NCBI RefSeq assembly: GCF_027571385.1
Contig: NZ_CP085636.1
Coordinates: forward strand, 2,914,001-2,978,000
Source: Shewanella sp. MTB7
Lineage (GTDB): Bacteria > Pseudomonadota > Gammaproteobacteria > Enterobacterales > Shewanellaceae
Direction of reading: 5' to 3'
DNA length: 64,000 bases
The first letter of the stretch is position 1, and every line of letters begins with the position of its first letter. The notes beneath the pieces were generated by a model. It saw only the letters and a list, made by a program, of their open reading frames with translations. It was not told where the DNA came from and did not search any database. This document shows, piece by piece, positions 9,963 through 16,998 of the stretch. The translations under genes and the position numbers were made by a program.

Positions 9963-11480
9963 ATGTGCGGTATTTTTATCACTAACGATCCTCATATCAA
10001 CCAAGATATGCAGGACATCATTGAAAAGACGCTCAGATTTCGAGGCCCGGACTGTTCATCGGGCTTAATAGAGCACAATGGCTGGAAAGCATATCACTCC
10101 CGTTTAGCCATCATAGATGTCGATAGTGGTATTAATCAACCTTTGATCCATGGTGATGGAGGCTTGTTGGTTTTTAATGGCGAAATACTAAATTTTGTAG
10201 AGCTTGGTGAGAAATATTTTAATGCCCATTACAAAAGTGACACCGTACTACTGGGTGATTTAGCACAAAGTGGAAATCTAAATCTATCTGAACTTGATGG
10301 TTTCTTTGCTTTTATCTATATAACAGCCAAGGGTGAGATAAAACATTGTGCGCGAGATCGTTTTGGTGTCAAACCGCTTTTTTATCATAAAAGAGAGGAG
10401 TTTATTAGTTTCTCTTCAGAACCGAATACGTTGCAAAAACTATTTAACTTGTCCGTTAATGACAATGCTATTGATGAGTATCACGCAGTTAGAGCACCTA
10501 TATTGAGCGGTTCATTTTTCTCAGGAGTTGATGAGGTCGCACCTGGTACTTGTTTGATGAATGGAGAGTATTTCAACCTTCTGACACATCTTAACGGTGA
10601 GTATGAAGATATCGACATCCCGTCATTGAAACTTGCCATTGAAAAAGGCATTAGGACTCGTCAAGTCTCTGATGCACCGATTGGTTTACTGTTAAGTAGA
10701 GGTATAGACAGTAATTTACTAAAAGAACTCGGCGAGTTTGATAAATATTACACCATAGGGTTTAAAGGAGATGTAGATTTAGAGTATTTGAGAGAACAAA
10801 ATATAGATAATCTTACTATAGTTGAATGCGATCCTGAAACATATCGAACTGAATTTAAGCACCTCTTATCCCTCCGTGGTGAGCCAATGTCTGTCCCTAA
10901 TGAAGTTTTACTGTCTATTATTGCTAAAACTGCTGCAGCTGAAGGGGTGAAAGTACTGTTATCTGGCGAAGGAGCGGATGAGTTTTTTGCTGGCTATGAC
11001 CGTATTTTTAAATGGGCCAGCAATGCGAACGAATTTGATTTTGACATTTTTCTTGGGATGTATTGTTACATTACACCTTCGAAGGAGAGTCAGCTCTATT
11101 TACATATGTTATCTATATTTGATGGATTGACCTTTGTGAGTCCCTTTGAAACGGTGAGATGGTTTTTTATTCGGTACCACATGCCTATTCTGTTTCGTCG
11201 TTTAGATTTCTCTCTAATGGCTGCTGGGATAGAGGGGCGAGAGCCTATTGCTAATATGCACACCTTTCAACTTGCCGTTAAAATGTCCCCTGAAGCATTG
11301 ATGGGAGATGTGTTGGGCAAAACCCCGCTTCGGGAATTAATTTCTCCCTATAAAGGGCATAATTTTGCGTTTGAAAAGAAAGTAGGCTTTCCCGTCGATT
11401 TAACTGCTATTTTTGATCAATACCATGATGAAAGTTCCTATGAGATCTGGTTCAAAGAAAATTTAAGGATAATTAAATGA
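9963..11480 (+). CDS. Asparagine-synthetase-like glutamine amidotransferase
   Basis: Resembles AsnB: an N-terminal class II glutaminase (catalytic Cys2 in MCGIF, then RGPD, SRLAIID and FNGEILN) and a C-terminal ATP-pyrophosphatase synthetase domain (LSGEGADEFFAGYDR, and KKVGFPVD near the end). At 505 residues it is shorter than E. coli AsnB (about 550). The pyrophosphate loop, normally SGG(I/V)DS, reads SRGIDS: Arg246 (AGA) replaces glycine, a change one base could make. It overlaps the next gene by four bases (ATGA), so the two are translationally coupled. Such shortened enzymes occur in surface-polysaccharide, secondary-metabolite and phage gene sets, so the product may be an amidated compound rather than free asparagine (inference). 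Activity is uncertain because of Arg246. Confidence 0.82.
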   Translation: MCGIFITNDPHINQDMQDIIEKTLRFRGPDCSSGLIEHNGWKAYHSRLAIIDVDSGINQPLIHGDGGLLVFNGEILNFVELGEKYFNAHYKSDTVLLGDLAQSGNLNLSELDGFFAFIYITAKGEIKHCARDRFGVKPLFYHKREEFISFSSEPNTLQKLFNLSVNDNAIDEYHAVRAPILSGSFFSGVDEVAPGTCLMNGEYFNLLTHLNGEYEDIDIPSLKLAIEKGIRTRQVSDAPIGLLLSRGIDSNLLKELGEFDKYYTIGFKGDVDLEYLREQNIDNLTIVECDPETYRTEFKHLLSLRGEPMSVPNEVLLSIIAKTAAAEGVKVLLSGEGADEFFAGYDRIFKWASNANEFDFDIFLGMYCYITPSKESQLYLHMLSIFDGLTFVSPFETVRWFFIRYHMPILFRRLDFSLMAAGIEGREPIANMHTFQLAVKMSPEALMGDVLGKTPLRELISPYKGHNFAFEKKVGFPVDLTAIFDQYHDESSYEIWFKENLRIIK

Positions 11481-11896
11481 TCATTGGATATACGAGCGGG
11501 GTGTATGATCTATTTCATGTTGGTCATGTCAACTTACTTAGAAATGCTAAGTCCATGTGCGACAAACTGGTTGTCGGAGTGACGGTTGATGAGTTAGTTA
11601 TGTATAAGGGAAAGCAATCGGTGATCCCGTATACCGACCGTATCGAAGTGGTAAGAGCCTGCAAATATGTTGATGTTGCTATTCCGCAAAATAATATGGA
11701 CAAGGCCGCTGCGGCTTTAAAGAATCATGCTCGCTATCTGTTTGTTGGTGATGATTGGTATGATACGCCGAAATGGAAAGATTTCGAAAAACAGTTAGCT
11801 GAAGTTGATTGCGAAGTGATCTACTTTCCTTATACAAAGGGGACGTCAAGCACGCTCATTAATGAGGCCTTAGAGGATATTAGAGACAACAAATAA
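11477..11896 (+). CDS. Glycerol-3-phosphate-cytidylyltransferase-like nucleotidyltransferase
   Basis: A 139-residue single-domain nucleotidyltransferase of the TagD/RfaE/Pcy group, which transfers a nucleotide to a phosphorylated or hydroxylated acceptor. It has GYTSGVYDLFHVGHVNLL with the HxGH motif at residues 14-17, YTDRIEVVRACKYVD in the middle, and KGTSSTLI near the C-terminus in the place of the RTxGISTT motif. The size and start GVYDLFHVGH favour the CTP:glycerol-3-phosphate or ethanolamine-phosphate subgroup, but the acceptor cannot be assigned. The ATG overlaps the stop of the upstream asparagine-synthetase-like gene. No teichoic-acid or capsule genes are nearby. Confidence 0.82.
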   Translation: MIIGYTSGVYDLFHVGHVNLLRNAKSMCDKLVVGVTVDELVMYKGKQSVIPYTDRIEVVRACKYVDVAIPQNNMDKAAAALKNHARYLFVGDDWYDTPKWKDFEKQLAEVDCEVIYFPYTKGTSSTLINEALEDIRDNK

Positions 11897-11966
11897 CCTT
11901 GATAAAGCTTTATTGTAGTCCCCTATCCTTGGAATTGTGGTGTGAGCTTTGAGCTTCATATGTTGC

Positions 11967-12134
11967 CTAAGTACAAGAACCACAACAGTTTCCATTTTCG
12001 CCGTGTTTATCCTTTTTTACTTTCAATTCAACTTCTCCTTCAACTTGTTTGTTGACAGTTTCAGCTTCGAGACTTTTGAGCTCAGTAAGTTTAGTTTGAT
12101 CTTTTTTAAACATATTTCTAAAGGAAAACAACAT
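11967..12134 (-). CDS. Small CCGSC-motif protein (55 residues)
   Basis: A short gene found by reading the minus strand. It encodes 55 residues: MLFSFRNMFKKDQTK, a charged Glu/Lys-rich middle, and the end GENGNCCGSCT. The ATG at 12134 has an AGAGG ribosome site 5 bases upstream. The closing motif matches small gammaproteobacterial proteins I recall named for a C-terminal CCGSCS motif; their function is unknown to me. Three closely spaced cysteines at the very C-terminus suggest metal binding or thiol chemistry (inference). It is convergent with the cytidylyltransferase gene, and its upstream region holds two related inverted repeats. Confidence 0.75.
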   Translation of the reverse strand: MLFSFRNMFKKDQTKLTELKSLEAETVNKQVEGEVELKVKKDKHGENGNCCGSCT

Positions 12135-12161
12135 ACATACCTCTTCGTTGATGGTAATGGT

Positions 12162-12185
12162 TATTGATTAATAATTTAATCAATA
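12162..12185. promoter_or_regulatory. Inverted repeat upstream of the CCGSC protein gene
   Basis: Perfect 10-bp inverted repeat TATTGATTAA / TTAATCAATA with a 4-base spacer, 28 bases before the start of the CCGSC gene. The position fits an operator or a leader hairpin. The regulator is not known. Confidence 0.4.
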
Positions 12186-12247
12186 GACGGTTAAGCCAGG
12201 TTAACCTTAGCTTGCCATAACAAGCTATTTAAATGCATGTTATATAT

Positions 12248-12266
12248 CTTGACTAATTTAATCAAG
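12248..12266. promoter_or_regulatory. Second, related inverted repeat
   Basis: CTTGA / TCAAG around CTAATTTAA. It shares the string AATTTAATCAA with the repeat at 12162-12185, so the two may be sites for one regulator in the divergent region between the CCGSC gene and the RidA gene. Confidence 0.3.
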
Positions 12267-12451
12267 TATTAAGGCGGAAGTGATATTTGCACTGTTTTGC
12301 TCGTTGAGCTTAGTTCGAAAATACCGTAGAAGTAACGAAGACTTCACAAAAAAAGTAAATGAGACCATTATAGTGATGCCTTTATCTCATGGCGCTTTTG
12401 CTGCTTAAAATTATCTGTATCATATCCATTTTATTTATCGAGATAGAATTA

Positions 12452-12802
12452 ATGGATATTCAACGTCTAAATCCCACAGCTCGTTGGTCGGATGCAACTG
12501 TGTTTAATCATATGGCTCATTTTGTGGAAATTGCAGGGAACACAAGTGCAGACATAAAAGGGCAGGTTCAACAAATACTCGCTCAGGCTGAACTCACTTT
12601 AGCTCAGGTTAATAGTGATAAATCGCGTATTTTATCAGTTACCATTTATGTGACTGACTTTATGCATCTAACGACACTTAACACTGAGTGGGAAGCTTGG
12701 TTTCCCGAAGGTTGCGCACCAAGTCGAGCTTGTGTCAAAGTAGAGCTAGCCGATCCTAGTTATTTAGTTGAAATGAGTTTCGTTGCCGCGGTTTTACCTT
12801 AG
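12452..12802 (+). CDS. RidA/YjgF/YER057c-family protein
   Basis: A 116-residue member of the RidA superfamily. The family is known for deaminating reactive enamine/imine intermediates made by PLP enzymes, although many members have other or unknown roles. It shows the usual layout: HFVEIAGNTSADIKGQVQQIL, a middle helix, KSRILSVTIYVTDF, and the C-terminal signature PSRACVKVELADPSYLVEM, with the Arg-x-x-Val-Lys/Glu-Val pattern of the active-site strand. The start at 12452 (MDIQRLNP) is preferred over an upstream frame-open ATG because the added residues are hydrophobic and unlike the family. Confidence 0.88.
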   Translation: MDIQRLNPTARWSDATVFNHMAHFVEIAGNTSADIKGQVQQILAQAELTLAQVNSDKSRILSVTIYVTDFMHLTTLNTEWEAWFPEGCAPSRACVKVELADPSYLVEMSFVAAVLP

Positions 12803-12916
12803 TGTGGGTCATTAAGAGAAAGCTGAATCTAAGCTGACGGAGAACCAACTAATAACGATTATTACACTTAATCTAATGTATCTTTACCTACTTTGCAGCG
12901 GTATGAGAAATAGAAT

Positions 12917-13702
12917 ATGAAAGCTTTTAAAATAATCGCTATTAGTGTCAGCGTTTTGTTTGCATGGGTACTTTTGGCCGGTATTTATCGTTTTAATTTT
13001 ACCCATGATGACATATATATCGAGATGGGGGATGGTCGAGTATTGCGCCATGACGAAGCGGTAACCTCAGCAGCTCATCTTGAAAAGAAAAATGCGACAT
13101 TAAGAAGAGACGATATTTTAGCTGCAGATATAGATAAAAGTGCTTTAGTGATGCGTAAACTTTTCAGTCTCAAAACCTCTGCACCATTTAACGTAAATTT
13201 ACCAAATTCACAGATGGGTGTACCTCTGACTTATTTTATAGGTAAAAGTAATACCGAAGGGAAACAAACTAACAATGAGTTGGTTGTTGGTGATTATCAA
13301 TATGATGAGGTAAAGGGTAAGATTTTACTCGATTATTACAAAATCACCCCATTAAATGGCCTTCCAGTATCTGCAAATGCTTATCAGAAAAGAGAAACAG
13401 ACCTGTTTACTTTCCTCGCGCCGTTCGCGGTTACTACCCAAGAAACTGGTGTTTTCTGGTATCTGGGATTATTCAGTATCGACTATCGAACCAGCACCTT
13501 ATCTCATCTTAAGAGTGAATTTATTGGTGATAGGGTCGAAATAAAAAGTATTGAGTTCAAGGAGCCTTTCGATTCTCCCTATAGCGTTAGTGTGACCTAT
13601 AAGGTTCGAAGTGCAAATCAAGCGATGAGTGACGCACCTACAGAGACAAATACAATATTGTTGACAGTCTCTGAAACGGCAATGACAAAAATAGGTAAGT
13701 AG
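12917..13702 (+). CDS. Hypothetical membrane-anchored protein
   Basis: A 261-residue protein of no family I recognise. It has an N-terminal hydrophobic segment (about residues 5-23, IIAISVSVLFAWVLLAGI), which may be an uncleaved anchor or signal peptide, followed by a soluble, strand-rich, polar domain probably in the periplasm. No lipobox, catalytic motif or cysteine pair is visible. It stands between the RidA gene and the RhlE helicase gene, about 115 bases from the first, on the same strand. Confidence 0.65.
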   Translation: MKAFKIIAISVSVLFAWVLLAGIYRFNFTHDDIYIEMGDGRVLRHDEAVTSAAHLEKKNATLRRDDILAADIDKSALVMRKLFSLKTSAPFNVNLPNSQMGVPLTYFIGKSNTEGKQTNNELVVGDYQYDEVKGKILLDYYKITPLNGLPVSANAYQKRETDLFTFLAPFAVTTQETGVFWYLGLFSIDYRTSTLSHLKSEFIGDRVEIKSIEFKEPFDSPYSVSVTYKVRSANQAMSDAPTETNTILLTVSETAMTKIGK

Positions 13703-13842
13703 GTGACGAGTCAAGATTACCTTTGATGAAGGAAAGTTATCTCTATTGTCGCTTTCTGGTATAATTAGCTCCTTAACTTTTCAATACTTCTGTTTTTGCT
13801 TCCAGCCAAACAGTTGGTTATTTATTTTACCTGAGATCTCCC

Positions 13843-15201
13843 ATGCCATTTTCCAAACTTGGATTAAGTGAACCAATTTTAAACGCCGTAACTGAATTGG
13901 GTTACACAGCGCCAACCCCCATTCAAGCAGAGGCGATCCCACTCGCCCTTAAAGGTAAGAACTTAATTGCCGCAGCGCAAACTGGTAGCGGTAAAACGGC
14001 CACTTTTGTGTTACCTATTCTTGAAATGCTTTCAAAGGGTGAGACACAAAAGAAAAAACGTGTGCGTGCACTGATATTAACGCCAACAAGAGAGCTGGCA
14101 CTGCAAGTGTGTAAGAACATAGAGGCTTATGGTAAACACCTCGCGCTTAAATCCGTTGCTATCTATGGCGGTGTTGATTACGAGCCGCAAAAGCAGGCGC
14201 TAATCGATGGCGTTGATATTGTTGTTGCGACCCCTGGACGTTTACGGGATCTTTATACTCAACGCTCGATCCACTTCGATGAAGTAGAGGTTCTCGTACT
14301 CGATGAAGCCGATAGAATGTTGGACATGGGATTTATCGAAGACATCACTAAAATTATCGATACCCTGCCAGAACATAGACAGAACTTATTGTTTTCAGCT
14401 ACGCTGTCAAGACAAGTGAGAGAGCTTGCTAAAGACACGGTTGCTAATGCAATTCAGCTATCTTTCAATAAAGAAGGTGAGGGTAAGCCAAATATTGAAC
14501 AGTGGCTTATTACTGTCGATAAAGATAAAAAGTCGGCGTTGTTAAGCCACCTGATTAATGAAAATAACTGGCAGCAAGCACTCATTTTTATTGAAACCAA
14601 ACATGGCGCAGGTAAGTTAGTCAGTCAGCTTGAAAAGCGTGGTATTGAATCTGAGTGTATTCATAGTGGTCGCACACAAGCTATTCGTGAGAAAATATTA
14701 GCCGATTTCAAAGCGGGCAACATTAAGTATTTAATCTCGACAGGCGTGTCCGCGCGGGGAATCGACATCGACGTTCTTCCCTTGGTGATTAACTATGATC
14801 TACCTTTTCCCGCAGATGAATATGTACACCGTATAGGCCGTACAGGGCGTGCTGGCGCATCAGGTGAAGCCATTTCACTAGTATCGAGAGATGATTTTAA
14901 AAATCTGTGCATGATTGAGCGTCGTTTAGGTCACCTCATTACCCGAAAAGTGGTTGAAGGGTTTGATGAGCCAACGAAAGATGTGCCAATTTCAATACTA
15001 AATTTTGAGCCTAAAAATAAGCCAGTTCGTGAACGCAGTGAAGATAATAGTTCAGGTTCAAATAGTAAACATAATCATGGATTTTCATCACGTACTAAAC
15101 CTAGTTTTGAAAGTCGAACTAAAAAATCTGATAGCGCGTCTAATCGCTCCTTAAAAAGCACGGATAGTAAGAAACTGCCACCTAATCCGTGGAATGTGTA
15201 G
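13843..15201 (+). CDS. rhlE: DEAD-box RNA helicase, RhlE type
   Basis: ATP-dependent RNA helicase of 452 residues. All core motifs are visible: the Q motif (GYTAPTPIQAEAIP), Walker A AQTGSGKT, PTRELALQ, TPGR, VLDEADRMLDMGF, SAT in LLFSATLS, and HRIGRTGRAG. The linker DEADRMLDMGF and a basic, Ser/Asn-rich tail of about 70 residues fit the RhlE group rather than DeaD, SrmB or RhlB. Likely roles are ribosome assembly and mRNA turnover, especially in the cold (family knowledge). It sits 21 bases before a small membrane-protein gene. Confidence 0.9.
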   Translation: MPFSKLGLSEPILNAVTELGYTAPTPIQAEAIPLALKGKNLIAAAQTGSGKTATFVLPILEMLSKGETQKKKRVRALILTPTRELALQVCKNIEAYGKHLALKSVAIYGGVDYEPQKQALIDGVDIVVATPGRLRDLYTQRSIHFDEVEVLVLDEADRMLDMGFIEDITKIIDTLPEHRQNLLFSATLSRQVRELAKDTVANAIQLSFNKEGEGKPNIEQWLITVDKDKKSALLSHLINENNWQQALIFIETKHGAGKLVSQLEKRGIESECIHSGRTQAIREKILADFKAGNIKYLISTGVSARGIDIDVLPLVINYDLPFPADEYVHRIGRTGRAGASGEAISLVSRDDFKNLCMIERRLGHLITRKVVEGFDEPTKDVPISILNFEPKNKPVRERSEDNSSGSNSKHNHGFSSRTKPSFESRTKKSDSASNRSLKSTDSKKLPPNPWNV

Positions 15202-15222
15202 AGGCAGAGGGTAGAGGATAGT

Positions 15223-15429
15223 ATGGAGAGTGCATCTATGATGATGTGGGGTGTACTGTTTGGTTCTATTGGTATGGGATATTTCGTTTACGGTAAGCGG
15301 CAAACAAAGATAGTGCCTTTGTGTATAGGTATTGCATTATGTGTGTTTCCTTACTTTACGACCAGTGTGACGATGTTGCTCATTGTTGGTGTTATTTTAG
15401 CCATCATTCCTTATTTTATTCGCATGTGA
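15223..15429 (+). CDS. Small inner-membrane protein
   Basis: A 68-residue protein with three hydrophobic stretches (about 8-22, 31-45 and 49-66). The ATG at 15223 has GAGGATA as ribosome site and follows the helicase gene by 21 bases, so it is probably cotranscribed. A Rho-independent terminator follows at 15485-15510. The family is not recognised and no function is claimed. Confidence 0.7.
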   Translation: MESASMMMWGVLFGSIGMGYFVYGKRQTKIVPLCIGIALCVFPYFTTSVTMLLIVGVILAIIPYFIRM

Positions 15430-15484
15430 TTAATTACTGGTAAAAGATTCTAAGCAGAAATTGGTGAACAATATTTGGAGTGGT

Positions 15485-15510
15485 AAGTGGCCTTTTGGTC
15501 GCTTTTTTTA
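15485..15510 (+). terminator. Rho-independent terminator after the small membrane protein
   Basis: Stem AAGTGGCC / GGTCGCTT (two G-U pairs) with a TTTT loop and a run of seven T residues. Confidence 0.7.
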
Positions 15511-15649
15511 TTTATAAGGCTGATAATCGGTAATATAAATAAACGGCTTGAATATAATCATGGTTGAGAAGAGAGATGTCTTGCCTATTGCGGGCTTAAC
15601 TCTTATCATCCAACCGTTTTTATTCCATACATCTACAACAGGCAATATC

Positions 15650-16864
15650 ATGCTTAACTCTCCGCTTTCTCCTAGTTCAACAGAATTGGTTATTAGTGTT
15701 TTAGATATGGTTTTATCTGAAGGTAAACCTTTAGATAGAGCGTACTCAGTCCACTTTTCTGGTCTTCAACTGCCACCATCTGAACAGGCCCGTATTACCA
15801 AGGTTGCCGGAGATATATTACGCCGTCTAAATTTGTACTGTTTCCTGTCTGATGTAAAGCCAGAGGAGATGTCTCGTCTGGGCACGCGTTTGCTCAATGC
15901 ATGGCACTTGTTTCATGGGCTTGAGCTGCCAACACTGCAATACTCTCTACCGCTTGTTGAAATTGAGTACTTTGCTCGTCTTGAAGAAGCTAAGCTGCAG
16001 CCTGCACTCTGGGATGGGTGTCCTGAGTGGTTAGATACTATGGGACAGGCGCAGTTGGGAGATAATTGGCCTAAAGAACGTGCTGCATTAAATACTCAAC
16101 CTAAGCGTTTTATTCGCACTAACCTTTTAAAGTGTACTCGAGAAGAGTTGGGTAAAAAACTGCGCAATGAGCAGGTACAAACCATTGAGGTTGAAGGGGT
16201 CGACACCGCCTTAGAGGTGATTTCTGACTCGGCACTATTTCGGACTGAAAGCTTTAAAAAAGGTTGGTTTGAACAGCAAGATGCGGGCTCTCAATTAGTT
16301 GCAGCTGCTGTTGATGCGAAACCAGGCATGCGCGTCATTGATGCCTGCGCCGGTGCTGGTGGCAAAACGCTCTCTATTGCAGCTCAGATGAAAGGTAAAG
16401 GTCGTTTATTGGCGATGGATGTCGAGCAATGGAAATTAGACAGTCTTAAGCAGCGTGCTCGTCGTGCTAATGCTAGCAATGTTGAGACGCGTATTATTGC
16501 TAGCAGTAAAACGATTAAACGTCTGAAATTAAGTGCCGATAGAGTGCTGCTAGATGTTCCTTGTTCAGGCCTTGGTGTCCTCAAACGAAACCCTGATGCT
16601 AAATGGCGTGATACCCTTGAGCGTTTGCCGGTTCTGGTTGAATTACAGAAACATATTTTGCAAAGTTATAGTCGCATGGTGAAAGTGGGCGGTATTCTAA
16701 TTTACGCCACTTGCTCCATTATGCCAGAAGAGAACCGCGATCAAGTGGATGCATTTTTAGCAGAAAATGAACACTTTACGTTTTTGGAAGATGAGACCAT
16801 TAGTGTCGCTGATTCGGGCTTTGATGGGTTTTACATGGCAAGGCTCGAACGTATTGCCGAGTAA
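15650..16864 (+). CDS. RsmB/NOP-family RNA cytosine-5 methyltransferase
   Basis: SAM-dependent RNA m5C methyltransferase of 404 residues. An N-terminal NusB/RsmB-like helical region is followed by the Rossmann domain: DACAGAGGKTLSIAAQM (SAM motif I), LLDVPCSGLGVLKRNPDAKW (motif IV with the Pro-Cys pair) and YATCSIMPEEN (motif VI, catalytic Cys in TCS). It resembles RsmB but is shorter, so the target (16S rRNA or tRNA) is not assigned. The ATG at 15650 is used because the open frame upstream, back to 15548, reads into a hydrophobic stretch unlike the family. A terminator follows at 16901-16932. Confidence 0.87.
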   Translation: MLNSPLSPSSTELVISVLDMVLSEGKPLDRAYSVHFSGLQLPPSEQARITKVAGDILRRLNLYCFLSDVKPEEMSRLGTRLLNAWHLFHGLELPTLQYSLPLVEIEYFARLEEAKLQPALWDGCPEWLDTMGQAQLGDNWPKERAALNTQPKRFIRTNLLKCTREELGKKLRNEQVQTIEVEGVDTALEVISDSALFRTESFKKGWFEQQDAGSQLVAAAVDAKPGMRVIDACAGAGGKTLSIAAQMKGKGRLLAMDVEQWKLDSLKQRARRANASNVETRIIASSKTIKRLKLSADRVLLDVPCSGLGVLKRNPDAKWRDTLERLPVLVELQKHILQSYSRMVKVGGILIYATCSIMPEENRDQVDAFLAENEHFTFLEDETISVADSGFDGFYMARLERIAE

Positions 16865-16900
16865 TTAACCTATTTAAGTGATATGTATAGAGATAAAGAT

Positions 16901-16932
16901 AAAAAAGCAAGGCTATTAGCCTTGCTTTTTTT
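16901..16932 (+). terminator. Rho-independent terminator after the methyltransferase gene
   Basis: A long stem formed by AAAAAAGCAAGGCTA and TAGCCTTGCTTTTTT with a very short loop, ending in seven T residues. Confidence 0.9.
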
Positions 16933-16998
16933 GTTGGATTAGATTGAAAAGTGAAGGTAAAATTGAGGATTATTAATCAGATATGTGAGTGTTGAGAT

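Noticed and set aside
11949..12167. 72-codon plus-strand ORF
   Set aside because: Very hydrophobic shadow of the Glu/Lys-rich CCGSC gene on the other strand, without a ribosome site.
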